Positions 1 through 6,130 of a stretch of DNA of 7,393 nt are shown in pieces (position 1 is the first letter of the stretch; each line of letters opens with the position of its first letter). This stretch comes from an uncultured Lachnospiraceae bacterium (GTDB taxonomy: Bacteria > Bacillota > Clostridia > Lachnospirales > Lachnospiraceae). A program made the position numbers and the translations under genes. The notes under the pieces are model-generated. The model was given only the letters and a program-made list of their open reading frames with translations, made no database searches and was not told the DNA's origin. The stretch covers positions 1 through 7,393 of the forward strand of contig CAKRWX010000116.1 in NCBI GenBank assembly GCA_934418055.1, read 5' to 3'.

Positions 1-176
1 TCGATCATCTTTTTGACCATATAGCCACCGACAGAACCGTTCTGGGCGGAAGTCAGGTTGCCGTTGTAGCCCTCGCTTAACGGAACGCCAAGCTCGCTTG
101 CAACTTCCATTTTGAATTTGTCCATTGCTTCTCTTGCCTCTGGTACGTTTGTGGTGTTAGAAGATTTGTTTGACAT
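1..176 (-). CDS. Alpha/beta-type small acid-soluble spore protein, 3' end cut by window edge
   Basis: This is a DNA-binding spore core protein. The family coats forespore DNA, protects it from UV and heat damage, and is degraded at germination by the protease GPR. Fifty-eight codons are visible on the minus strand from the ATG at 176-174; the gene runs off the left edge. Visible hallmarks are KMEVASELGVPL (residues 22-33, containing the GPR-type cleavage sequence MEVASE), GYNGNLTSAQNG (about 36-47) and GSVGGYMVKKMI (47-58). Family members are about 60-90 residues, so only a short C-terminal tail is missing. A strong AGGAGG ribosome binding site (190-185) sits 8 bases before the ATG. The gene is transcribed divergently from rsmD, and a sigma-G-like promoter lies upstream. 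The family assignment is very secure; which SASP paralogue it is cannot be told. Confidence 0.96.
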   Translation of the reverse strand, partial: MSNKSSNTTNVPEAREAMDKFKMEVASELGVPLSEGYNGNLTSAQNGSVGGYMVKKMI

Positions 177-224
177 AAAAAACGCCTCCTTGTTCTTCAG
201 ATGAATCGTTTGCTTGTTACATTC

Positions 225-257
225 CTAGTATGTGCCTGGAAAGAAAACATACACTAG
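225..257. repeat. Imperfect inverted repeat spanning the SASP promoter
   Basis: CTAGTATGT (225-233) is mirrored by ACATACACTAG (247-257), a 9-bp dyad with a 2-base bulge and a 13-base spacer. The arms contain the putative -10 and -35 boxes of the SASP promoter. It could be an operator, or simply the coincidence that sigma-G -10 and -35 boxes of this sequence are partly complementary. Confidence 0.4.
226..254 (-). promoter_or_regulatory. Candidate sigma-G (forespore) promoter of the SASP gene
   Basis: On the minus strand CATACTA (232-226) matches the sigma-G -10 consensus CATHHTA. Seventeen bases upstream is GTGTA (254-250), a 4-of-5 match to the gHATR-type -35. GTATG (252-248) is a full match to gHATR but would give a short 15-base spacer. 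Predicted transcription starts near 219, giving a leader of about 43 bases before the ATG. Forespore sigma-G control of alpha/beta SASP genes is well established in Bacillus and clostridia; the assignment here rests on motif and context only. Confidence 0.65.
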
Positions 258-318
258 AAGGTTCTGATAAAATTGTCATTTTTCGCCATTGGTTACGGTG
301 CGTTACTTAAAAAAATAC

Positions 319-347
319 TTGTGTCCAAAAGGGTTTCATATTATACT
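319..347 (+). promoter_or_regulatory. Candidate vegetative (sigma-A) promoter of the rsmD-coaD operon
   Basis: TATACT (342-347) matches the -10 consensus at 5 of 6 positions and is preceded, with a 17-base spacer, by TTGTGT (319-324), which keeps only the TTG core of the -35. The surroundings are AT-rich. Transcription would start near 354, leaving a 5' leader of about 44 bases. TATTAT at 339-344 is an alternative -10 in another register. No other good promoter is seen between the SASP gene and rsmD on this strand. Confidence 0.55.
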
Positions 348-354
348 TATTTTG

Positions 355-376
355 GATTCTTGTATACAAAAGAATC
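355..376 (+). repeat. Inverted repeat at the predicted 5' end of the rsmD transcript
   Basis: GATTCTT (355-361) and AAGAATC (370-376) form a perfect 7-bp inverted repeat around GTATACAA. Allowing two unpaired A residues extends the pairing to 10 bp (GATTCTTGTA with TACAA..GAATC). It begins right at the predicted transcription start, 22 bases before the rsmD ATG. It could act as a 5'-terminal mRNA hairpin or as a repressor operator. No T-run follows, so it is not an intrinsic terminator. Confidence 0.5.
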
Positions 377-397
377 TTTATTAAGGAGAAATGAATT

Positions 398-952
398 ATG
401 CGAGTCATTGCAGGAAGTGCAAGACGTCTTCAGTTAAAGACGGTTGAGGGAATGGAGACCAGACCAACCACAGACCGGATCAAGGAGACGCTTTTTAATA
501 TGATAGGGGCAGATCTGATCCAGACCCAGTTTCTGGACTGTTTTGCCGGAAGCGGCGGTATTGGAATCGAGGCATTGAGCCGCGGCGCTTCCAAAGCAGT
601 ATTTATTGAAAAAAATCCAAAAGCGGTGGAGTGTATCCGCCAGAATTTAAAGACGACTCATTTAGAAGAGAAAGCATTGGTCATGTCCTGTGATGTGATC
701 AGCGCCATCGCGCGTCTGGAAGGCAAAGGATACTTGTTTGATACGGTATTTATGGATCCGCCTTACAACTGCCTGTGGGAGAAGCAGGTGTTGACGGCTC
801 TGAAAGATTCAAAACTGATCAATGAGGATACTTTGATCATCGTGGAAGCGTCTTTGGAGACGGATTTTTCCTATGTGGATTCTCTGGGGTTTGAGATCGT
901 ACGGAATAAAGAATACAAGACTAACAAGCATGTATTCATAAGAAAAAAATAG
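398..952 (+). CDS. rsmD: RsmD, 16S rRNA (guanine(966)-N2)-methyltransferase
   Basis: The protein (184 residues, normal for the family) is a class I SAM-dependent methyltransferase predicted to make m2G966 in 16S rRNA of the small subunit. In Bacillus the orthologue is YlbH. Visible signatures are the N-terminal RVIAGSARR (2-10), [12 protein letters not shown] (22-33, an RsmD-specific block), SAM motif [18 protein letters not shown] (47-63), the acidic end of strand 2 in FIEKNPKA (69-76), and catalytic motif IV DPPY (120-123), which flips and holds the target guanine. The ATG is set by AAGGAG at 383-388 with a 9-base spacer. It is the first gene of a plus-strand operon, 17 bases before coaD, a neighbourhood conserved in Firmicutes. 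Nothing is missing or unusual. Confidence 0.97.
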   Translation: MRVIAGSARRLQLKTVEGMETRPTTDRIKETLFNMIGADLIQTQFLDCFAGSGGIGIEALSRGASKAVFIEKNPKAVECIRQNLKTTHLEEKALVMSCDVISAIARLEGKGYLFDTVFMDPPYNCLWEKQVLTALKDSKLINEDTLIIVEASLETDFSYVDSLGFEIVRNKEYKTNKHVFIRKK

Positions 953-969
953 GAACAGGAGTAAATATT

Positions 970-1467
970 ATGTCAGTAGCTGTTTACCCAGGAAGCTTTG
1001 ACCCGGTGACTCTGGGTCACCTGGATATTATCGAACGAAGCGCGAAGATCATGGATAAAGTCATTGTGGGAGTTTTAAAGAATAATTCAAAAACTCCGTT
1101 GTTTTCTGTGGAAGAACGTGTTAATATGTTAAAGAACATCACAAAGGATATGCCTAACGTAGAGGTCAGCTCCTTTGACGGCCTGCTGGTGGATTTTGTG
1201 CAGCAGCAGAAAGCAGATGTGATCGTGAGGGGGTTAAGAGCCATCACGGATTTTGAGTATGAGTTACAGATGTCCCAGACGAACCGTGTGATCGCTTCCC
1301 AGATCGACACGATCTTCTTGACGACCAATCTGAAATATTCTTATTTAAGCTCTACCATTGTGAAGGAGATTGCCAGATATCATGGCAATATCAATGAGTT
1401 CCTTCATCCATATGTGGCAGAGAAAGTCCGAGAGAAAGTAGAAGAGGAAGAGAGAAACGCCCGGTAA
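970..1467 (+). CDS. coaD: CoaD, phosphopantetheine adenylyltransferase
   Basis: CoaD transfers AMP from ATP to 4'-phosphopantetheine to give dephospho-CoA, the penultimate step of coenzyme A synthesis, in the cytoplasm. The protein has 165 residues, typical of the hexameric bacterial enzyme. The nucleotidyltransferase signature [12 protein letters not shown] (6-17) contains the TxGH version of the HIGH motif (T14-H17). [12 protein letters not shown] (87-98) is the conserved substrate-binding segment, and YLSSTIVKE (125-133) corresponds to the ISSTxxKE ATP-phosphate-binding motif. The C-terminus is a charged helix rich in Glu, Lys and Arg. The start is supported by AGGAG (957-961) 8 bases upstream. 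It sits 17 bases after rsmD and 39 bases before the coiled-coil gene, so it is probably cotranscribed with both. Bacillus equivalent: YlbI. Confidence 0.98.
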   Translation: MSVAVYPGSFDPVTLGHLDIIERSAKIMDKVIVGVLKNNSKTPLFSVEERVNMLKNITKDMPNVEVSSFDGLLVDFVQQQKADVIVRGLRAITDFEYELQMSQTNRVIASQIDTIFLTTNLKYSYLSSTIVKEIARYHGNINEFLHPYVAEKVREKVEEEERNAR

Positions 1468-1487
1468 GAGCCAGTCGGATGAAATAG

Positions 1488-1493
1488 AAGGAG
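1488..1493 (+). promoter_or_regulatory. Ribosome binding site with long spacer before the coiled-coil gene
   Basis: AAGGAG (1488-1493) is the only good Shine-Dalgarno site before the ATG at 1507, but the spacer is 13 bases, longer than the 7-9 bases used by the other genes here. No ATG, GTG or TTG lies in frame between the site and 1507, so the start is retained. Translation may be less efficient than for rsmD and coaD. Confidence 0.6.
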
Positions 1494-1506
1494 TGTAAAG
1501 AAAGTT

Positions 1507-2097
1507 ATGAGCAGAATCGAGCAGTTAATTGGAGAAATTGAAGAGTACATTGATGGCTGCAAGTTCCAGCCGTTATCCAATACGAAGATTTTAGTAAATA
1601 AGGAAGAATTAGAGGAGCTGTTAGTGGAACTGCGCCTGCGTATTCCGGATGAGATCAAGCAGTACCAGAAGATCATCAGCAACCAGGACGCGATCCTGAC
1701 AGACGCCCGCACCCAGGCAGACGCCATGATTGAAAAGGCAACCGCACAGACCAATGAACTGGTGAATGAGCATGAGATCATGCAGCGTGCTTACGAGGCA
1801 GCCAACCAGGTGATCGAGGACGCCAACAACCAGGCCCAGACCATCGTAGATGCAGCAGTCAGAGACGCAGACAACATCCGTCAGGGCGCTGTGCAGTACA
1901 CTCAGGATATGTTAAAGAGCGTGGAGAACATCATCAACCACACCATGGAAGGCGCTCAGGGACGTTTTGATTCCTTCATGTCTTCTTTAAAGTCCAGCTA
2001 TGACATCGTATCTGCCAACCGTGCAGAACTGGATCACAGCATCCAGAGAAATGACGAGGCAGCAGCCGCAGAGCCGGAGCAGCAGGATCAGCAGTAA
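1507..2097 (+). CDS. Uncharacterised Ala/Gln-rich coiled-coil protein (DivIVA / ATPase subunit b-like)
   Basis: This 196-residue cytoplasmic protein has no transmembrane segment or signal peptide and no enzymatic motif that I recognise. The N-terminal part (1-60) has a short helix IEQLIGEIEEYI, a small non-helical stretch (about 17-31) and a Glu/Leu-rich helix EELEELLVELRLRI (33-46). Residues 60-150 are a long, almost proline-free helix with regularly spaced Ala (AAN, DANNQAQ, DAAVRDADN), resembling DivIVA-like proteins and the stalk subunits of F- or V-type ATPases. Such similarity usually reflects coiled-coil composition, so an ATPase role should not be read from it. The tail (181-196) is acidic and Gln-rich (EAAAAEPEQQDQQ) and probably disordered. 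It lies 39 bases after coaD, probably in the same operon, and convergent with ylbJ. A scaffold, cell-division or envelope-associated function is possible but unproven. Confidence 0.85.
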   Translation: MSRIEQLIGEIEEYIDGCKFQPLSNTKILVNKEELEELLVELRLRIPDEIKQYQKIISNQDAILTDARTQADAMIEKATAQTNELVNEHEIMQRAYEAANQVIEDANNQAQTIVDAAVRDADNIRQGAVQYTQDMLKSVENIINHTMEGAQGRFDSFMSSLKSSYDIVSANRAELDHSIQRNDEAAAAEPEQQDQQ

Positions 2098-2129
2098 TTG
2101 CCGGATCTTTAGGAGCGCCGGGGGAATTC

Positions 2130-3167
2130 CTAGTACAGTTTCTGCCATGTATGGACGGCTAGGAAGAGACTTGCAGCGAGAATGGTATGGATGAATTTCC
2201 AGAAGAGATAGTGACGAATGGATAAGGGAGAGGGATTCTGCGGTGCAGAGTCCCTTTTTGAGTTGTCTGGAGCAGACAGGGCGCTTTTTACCTGGAAGAG
2301 ACAGGACAGGCCGCCAAATGCCAGGGCAGTGGTGATGAGAATCCCCTGAAGGGGCGGAGTGGTACTGGCGCAGATGGTCTGGACGGCACAGGTGATCTCG
2401 GTAAAGGTTAAAAGCGTGATCTGGATCAAGGGATTGGGACTGGGAATCTGGCGGATAAATAGGGAGATCACGGAAAAGATCATTAAATAGCCGCCGATCT
2501 TGATTAAGAGTTCCATGTTGGACAGGATCATGTGATCCAGGGACAGAGGGGGCGTGGGTGTATTTGTTGGCGTATCCAGTGAAATGGGGCGTGCAGATCT
2601 ATGCGAAGATGTAGTGGCAGTCGGTGGAAAAGGTATGGAATCACCATACAGTTTTCTGGCCAGAAACCATAATGGAATCAATGGCAGATAGAGGCAGAAA
2701 AGGATTATTTTTATGGATATAGCGTCATGAAGGGCAGAAGCCGTATAGCCAAGCAGAAACATAGAGCTTGGCTGATTGCAGACTGCCATCAGACACCGAG
2801 CTTCCTGGGGAGATAATTTTCCTTTCGTAAGCAGATCCCGGCAGGTCTTGGCTCCCATGGGAAAGCCACAGAAGATTCCGAGGAGAAAGGTGTAAATCCC
2901 GGACTCAGACATTCCAAAAAGTGTGTGGAATACCGGATAAAATGGTTTCACCAGATAGGAGATTCCGCCCATGGAGGTGATCAGACCGGAGCAGATCAGA
3001 AAAGGAAACAGGGTCGGAACGATGGTCTGGAACCATAAGAGTAGGCCGTTTCTGGCACCTTCGATGGAAAGCTTCGGGAAAGCCAGGAGGAGAAAAAAGC
3101 AAAGGACGGAAAGCAAGGGACGGAGTGGAAAATGGGAAGCGGCGGAGGGTTTCATGGAATTTTTCAT
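2130..3167 (-). CDS. ylbJ: YlbJ-type sporulation integral membrane protein
   Basis: This is a polytopic membrane protein of the nucleoside-recognition (gate) superfamily. In Bacillus subtilis YlbJ is made in the mother cell under sigma-E and is needed for heat-resistant spores; its transported substrate is not known to me. With the ATG at 3167-3165 the protein has 345 residues. It has several hydrophobic helices (about 17-31, 42-61, 91-106, 147-169, 215-239, 275-297, 319-341). Family blocks visible are GLLLWFQTIVPTLFPF (41-56), GIFCGFPMGAKT (97-108) and CNQPSSMFLLGY (130-141). A Pro/Thr/Ser-rich hydrophilic linker (about 177-210) separates the two halves. The start is uncertain: the frame is open upstream to a GTG at 3230 and an ATG at 3224, and 3155 is also possible. 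None has a strong Shine-Dalgarno site; I chose 3167 because it puts a short polar leader before the first helix and lies downstream of a sigma-E-like promoter. The gene converges with the coaD operon. Confidence 0.9.
   Translation of the reverse strand: MKNSMKPSAASHFPLRPLLSVLCFFLLLAFPKLSIEGARNGLLLWFQTIVPTLFPFLICSGLITSMGGISYLVKPFYPVFHTLFGMSESGIYTFLLGIFCGFPMGAKTCRDLLTKGKLSPQEARCLMAVCNQPSSMFLLGYTASALHDAISIKIILFCLYLPLIPLWFLARKLYGDSIPFPPTATTSSHRSARPISLDTPTNTPTPPLSLDHMILSNMELLIKIGGYLMIFSVISLFIRQIPSPNPLIQITLLTFTEITCAVQTICASTTPPLQGILITTALAFGGLSCLFQVKSALSAPDNSKRDSAPQNPSPLSIRHYLFWKFIHTILAASLFLAVHTWQKLY
2231..2259 (+). terminator. Intrinsic terminator of the rsmD-coaD-coiled-coil operon, inside ylbJ
   Basis: On the plus strand AGGGATTCTGC (2231-2241) pairs with GCAGAGTCCCT (2245-2255) around a 3-base GGT loop, an 11-bp stem with one U-G wobble, followed directly by TTTTT (2255-2259). 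It lies 134 bases after the stop codon of the coiled-coil gene. On the minus strand the hairpin is not followed by a T-run, so it is directional. The bases also encode residues about 305-313 of YlbJ, in the hydrophilic loop before its last helix. Confidence 0.75.
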
Positions 3168-3192
3168 GGGATCACGGCGTTCGTTTTCCACT

Positions 3193-3221
3193 ACTATATG
3201 AAAGAAAATGAGATAGAATTC
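3193..3221 (-). promoter_or_regulatory. Possible sigma-E promoter of ylbJ
   Basis: On the minus strand CATATAGT (3200-3193) resembles the sigma-E -10 box (CATAnnnT type). GAATTCT (3221-3215), 14 bases upstream, matches the sigma-E -35 pattern kMATATT at about 5 of 7 positions. Transcription would start near 3186, only about 19 bases before the ATG at 3167, with no clear Shine-Dalgarno sequence in that leader. Sigma-E control of ylbJ is known in Bacillus; here it is inferred from a modest motif match. TATAGT inside the same stretch could also serve sigma-A. Confidence 0.4.
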
Positions 3222-3234
3222 CATATCCACCGGA

Positions 3235-3263
3235 TTCCCAAGCGGCCAAGAATATGTTATACT
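3235..3263 (+). promoter_or_regulatory. Vegetative promoter with extended -10 for the rsmF-rsuA-HAD-ygiQ operon
   Basis: TATACT (3258-3263) is a 5-of-6 -10 box preceded by TATG (3253-3256), which together give the extended -10 form TRTGnTATAnT. Seventeen bases upstream TTCCCA (3235-3240) matches TTGACA at 4 of 6 positions. Transcription should start near 3270, giving a leader of about 88 bases before the ATG at 3358. I see no riboswitch-like structure or T-run hairpin in that leader. The promoter lies within about 20 bases of the divergent ylbJ promoter region. Confidence 0.7.
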
Positions 3264-3357
3264 ACTATGATAGGTGCATGCTCAGAACAAAAAACGGCAT
3301 GGATCAGTGATAAAATGACCAGAATCAGTCAGAAACCAGAGAATACGGAGTTTATAT

Positions 3358-4731
3358 ATGAAGATACAATTACCAGAAACCTTCACAGCGTCCATGAAAG
3401 ACCTGCTGGGGGATGACTACCAGGCGTATTTAGACAGTTTTGAGGAGCCCAGAATCTACGGCCTGCGGGTCAACACCTTAAAGTGGACCCCGGAGCAGTG
3501 CCGTCAGGTCTATGGGGATTTCCAGCCGGTGCCCTGGATCGCCAATGGCCTTCTCTACCCGGAGGAGCGGCGAATGGCCAAGGATCCTTACCATTACGCC
3601 GGGTTATACTATCTGCAGGAGCCCAGCGCCATGACGCCTGCATCGGTGCTTCCGGTGGAGCCGGGAGATAAGGTGTTGGACCTTTGTGCGGCTCCTGGAG
3701 GAAAAAGCACGGAACTGGGAGCGAAATTAAAAGGACAGGGTGTCCTGATGGCCAATGATATCAGCAATTCCAGGGCCAAAGCTTTGCTTAAAAACCTGGA
3801 ACTGTTTGGCGTTTCCAACATCTGCGTGACCAGCGAAACACCGGAGAAATTAGCGTCCGTTTACCCGGAATATTTTGATAAGATTTTAGTGGACGCGCCG
3901 TGTTCCGGTGAGGGAATGTTCCGGAAGGATGCAGATATGGTGAAAGACTGGCTGGAGCATGGACCGGCTTATTACGCGCCGATCCAGAAAGAGATCCTGC
4001 ACCAGGCGGTTGCCATGTTAAGACCAGGCGGTATGATGGTTTATTCTACCTGCACCTTTGACAAGCGGGAGGACGAGGAGCAGATCCTGGATCTGTTGGA
4101 GACATATACGGAGATGGAGGTGGTTCCTCTGCCGCGTTTTGAGGGTGCCTGCGACAGCTTTGGATTTACCGGAGCGATCCGTCTATTCCCTCATAAGATC
4201 AAGGGAGAGGGACATTTCGTTGTTTTATTAAGAAAGAAAGCCGTAGAGCAGGAACATGCAGGAAAACAGAATGGTAAGACGGGGACAAGACCGAAGGTCC
4301 CTGCGGCGTTGGAAAAAGAGCCGGAATTAAAGGCATTTTTGGAAAAATGTGGAATTTTTGAAGATCCGTCCCGTTTTATGGTGCGGGAGGATTCTATTTA
4401 CTATCTGCCGGAGGGTTTTGAACCGGCGAAGGGCATCCGCTATTTGAGAACCGGACTGCTGGTGGGAACCCTAAAAAAAGGACGGTTTGAGCCGTCCCAG
4501 GCCCTTGCCATGGCGTTAAGCCCGGATACTTTTGCGGACTGCATTTCATTTAACCGAGAAGATGACCGGGTGATCCGGTATCTGAAGGGTGAGACTATTT
4601 CCTTAAATGAGGGAGAAAAGCCACGAAAAGGCTGGGCATTGGTCTGCGTGGATGGATTTGCGCTGGGGTTTGCCAAGGGAAATGGCATGACCCTGAAAAA
4701 TAAATATTATCCGGGATGGCGGTGGATGTGA
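3358..4731 (+). CDS. rsmF: RsmF-like 16S rRNA (cytosine-C5) methyltransferase, NOL1/NOP2/Sun family
   Basis: This is a SAM-dependent m5C methyltransferase predicted to act on helix 44 of 16S rRNA (C1407 in E. coli; C1400, C1404 and C1407 in Thermus). Its 457 residues fit the RsmF size and architecture. The N-terminal RNA-binding part includes YGLRVNTLK (34-42) and YYLQEPSAMTP (84-94). The Rossmann core has SAM motif I DLCAAPGGKS (108-117), motif IV DAPCSGEGMF (179-188, with the release cysteine C182) and motif VI STCTF (230-234, with the nucleophile C232). After a Lys/Gly-rich linker (about 293-315) the C-terminal part (about 316-457), ending in GWALVCVDGFALGFAKG and YYPGWRW, looks like the PUA-type domain of RsmF. 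CGGAG (3346-3350) with a 7-base spacer supports the start. The stop overlaps the next start by one base (TGATG). Family is certain; exact target sites are inferred. Confidence 0.93.
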   Translation: MKIQLPETFTASMKDLLGDDYQAYLDSFEEPRIYGLRVNTLKWTPEQCRQVYGDFQPVPWIANGLLYPEERRMAKDPYHYAGLYYLQEPSAMTPASVLPVEPGDKVLDLCAAPGGKSTELGAKLKGQGVLMANDISNSRAKALLKNLELFGVSNICVTSETPEKLASVYPEYFDKILVDAPCSGEGMFRKDADMVKDWLEHGPAYYAPIQKEILHQAVAMLRPGGMMVYSTCTFDKREDEEQILDLLETYTEMEVVPLPRFEGACDSFGFTGAIRLFPHKIKGEGHFVVLLRKKAVEQEHAGKQNGKTGTRPKVPAALEKEPELKAFLEKCGIFEDPSRFMVREDSIYYLPEGFEPAKGIRYLRTGLLVGTLKKGRFEPSQALAMALSPDTFADCISFNREDDRVIRYLKGETISLNEGEKPRKGWALVCVDGFALGFAKGNGMTLKNKYYPGWRWM

Positions 4732-5468
4732 TGGCACAGTTGAGACTTGATAAATATCTGGCGGATATGGGCGTTGGAACCCGGAGCCAGATCAAAGAGG
4801 CAGCAAAAAAGGGCCGGATCCAGGTCAATGGCCAGACGGAGAAGAAAACGGACCGGAAGATCACGCCGGGAGAAGACCAGGTGGTGATGGACGGCCAGGT
4901 GGTGGGCTATGTGCATACAGAATACTACATGCTCAATAAGCCCCAGGGTGTGGTGTCCGCTACCGAAGACCGGAAATATCAGACGGTAGTGGACCTGATC
5001 GCAGACCGTCAGAGAAAGGATTTATTTCCGGTAGGACGGCTGGATATTGACACAGAAGGACTGCTTCTGATCACCAATGACGGGGATCTGGCCCACAGGC
5101 TGCTGTCTCCGGCCCACCATGTGGATAAGCAATATTATGCGCTGATCGAGGGAGAATTGCCTGCGGATGCAGTAAGTCAGATGGAACAGGGCGTGATCTT
5201 GGAGGACGGCACGGTGACCAGACCGGCCAATCTGGAGATTCTGCCGGAAAAAGAGGGAGAGTTTACTAAGACCCTTCTGACCATCCATGAGGGCAAATTC
5301 CACCAGGTAAAGCGGATGTTTGAGGCCCTTGGCTGCAAGGTAGTATTTTTGAAACGGCTGTCCATGGGAAATCTGGTGCTGGATCCGGAATTAGAGACTG
5401 GGGCGTATCGGCCTTTGACAGAAGAGGAACTTAATAATTTACGAACACTGACAGGAATGGAAGATTGA
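4731..5468 (+). CDS. rsuA: RsuA-type 16S rRNA pseudouridine synthase
   Basis: The enzyme isomerises uridine to pseudouridine in 16S rRNA, most likely U516. Its 245 residues begin with an S4 RNA-binding domain (about 3-50: LRLDKYLADMGVGTRSQI and GRIQVNG), followed by the catalytic domain. YYMLNKPQGVVSA (65-77) and GRLDIDTEGLLLITNDG (102-118) are the family motifs, with D105 as the catalytic aspartate. SPAHHVDKQYYA and EGKFHQVKRMFEALG are closer to RsuA than to RluB or RluE, but the substrate assignment remains inferred. I chose the ATG at 4731, which overlaps the rsmF stop as TGATG and begins MAQLRLDKYL like relatives. An in-frame ATG at 4716 would add five residues and lacks a Shine-Dalgarno sequence. 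Translation is probably coupled to rsmF, since only a purine-rich GGCGGTGGA precedes it. Confidence 0.92.
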   Translation: MAQLRLDKYLADMGVGTRSQIKEAAKKGRIQVNGQTEKKTDRKITPGEDQVVMDGQVVGYVHTEYYMLNKPQGVVSATEDRKYQTVVDLIADRQRKDLFPVGRLDIDTEGLLLITNDGDLAHRLLSPAHHVDKQYYALIEGELPADAVSQMEQGVILEDGTVTRPANLEILPEKEGEFTKTLLTIHEGKFHQVKRMFEALGCKVVFLKRLSMGNLVLDPELETGAYRPLTEEELNNLRTLTGMED

Positions 5469-6130
5469 TGAAACAGTTAGATGATGTAAAAGCAGTGATC
5501 TTTGACTTAGATGGAACCCTGGTGGATTCCATGTGGATGTGGGAAACGATCGATATTGAATTTTTAGGGAAATACGGATACAGCTGTCCTCCAGAGCTGC
5601 AGAAAACGATCGAAGGTATGGGGTTTACAGAAACTGCCGTGTATTTTAAGGAGCGGTTTTCCCTGCCGCTCTCCATCGAGGAGATCAAGCAGATCTGGAC
5701 AGAAATGTCCATTGATAAATACCGGAATGAAGTGCCGTTAAAGCCGGGTGCGAAAGAGTTTTTAACGTATTTAAAGGATCATGGGATCAAGGCTGGAATC
5801 GCCACCAGCAATGGCAGAGAGATGGTAGAAGCAGTGCTGGAGTCTTTAGGTGTGCGGGGATTCTTCCAGGTGGTCACAACGGCCTGTGAGGTGAACGCCG
5901 GAAAACCGGCACCGGATATTTATTTGTGCGTGGCGGATAAATTAGGCGTGAAACCGGAGGACTGCATGGTGTTTGAGGACGTCCCGGCGGGCATTCTGGC
6001 GGGAAAGCGGGCCGGAATGACAGTGATTGCCATTGAGGATGAATTTTCCAGGAAAATGGAAGCAGAGAAACGGGAGCTGGCAGACGGGTACATCCGGGAC
6101 TATTTTGAATTATTAGGAGCGAAAGAATGA
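5468..6130 (+). CDS. HAD-superfamily phosphatase, beta-phosphoglucomutase-like
   Basis: This is a cytoplasmic Mg-dependent haloacid dehalogenase-type hydrolase of 220 residues. All four HAD motifs are visible: motif [10 protein letters not shown] (13-21; nucleophile D13, acid/base D15), motif II TSNG (113-116), motif III lysine K146 in GKPAPDIY, and motif [10 protein letters not shown] (169-176) with the metal-binding E170 and D171. A helical cap domain occupies about residues 22-90, as in the beta-phosphoglucomutase, PgmB and YcsE-like subfamily. The substrate, probably a small phosphorylated sugar or nucleotide, cannot be predicted. The start at 5468 overlaps the rsuA stop (TGATG), with GGAAG at 5459-5463 and AGGA at 5453-5456 as candidate ribosome sites; a TTG codon directly before it is a less likely start. 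It is embedded in an RNA-modification operon and overlaps the next gene by 4 bases. Confidence 0.9.
   Translation: MKQLDDVKAVIFDLDGTLVDSMWMWETIDIEFLGKYGYSCPPELQKTIEGMGFTETAVYFKERFSLPLSIEEIKQIWTEMSIDKYRNEVPLKPGAKEFLTYLKDHGIKAGIATSNGREMVEAVLESLGVRGFFQVVTTACEVNAGKPAPDIYLCVADKLGVKPEDCMVFEDVPAGILAGKRAGMTVIAIEDEFSRKMEAEKRELADGYIRDYFELLGAKE

Noticed and set aside
269..282. AAAAT-TGTC-ATTTT hairpin in the SASP-rsmD intergenic region
   Set aside because: A 5-bp all-AT stem is too weak for a terminator, and neither strand has a transcript that should end there.
1404..1781. 125-codon minus-strand open frame opposite coaD and the coiled-coil gene
   Set aside because: The Ser/Leu-rich translation is the expected mirror of Glu/Lys and Ala-rich codons on the other strand; there is no start signal.
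2123..2130. GGAATTCC palindrome between the coiled-coil gene and ylbJ
   Set aside because: It is an 8-base palindrome without a loop or T-run, so it cannot be a terminator for either gene.
2000..2194. 64-codon plus-strand open frame extending past the coiled-coil gene
   Set aside because: It overlaps the 3' end of the coiled-coil gene in another frame, has no Shine-Dalgarno site, and its translation is Arg/Ser-rich without family resemblance.
3264..3357. Possible riboswitch or leader regulation before rsmF
   Set aside because: The 88-base leader shows only a short GCATGC palindrome and no stable stem, terminator or known riboswitch consensus.
3132..3416. 94-codon plus-strand open frame spanning the rsmF promoter and leader
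   Set aside because: It has no ribosome binding site, runs antisense to the start of ylbJ and into rsmF out of frame, crosses a good promoter, and its translation resembles no protein family.
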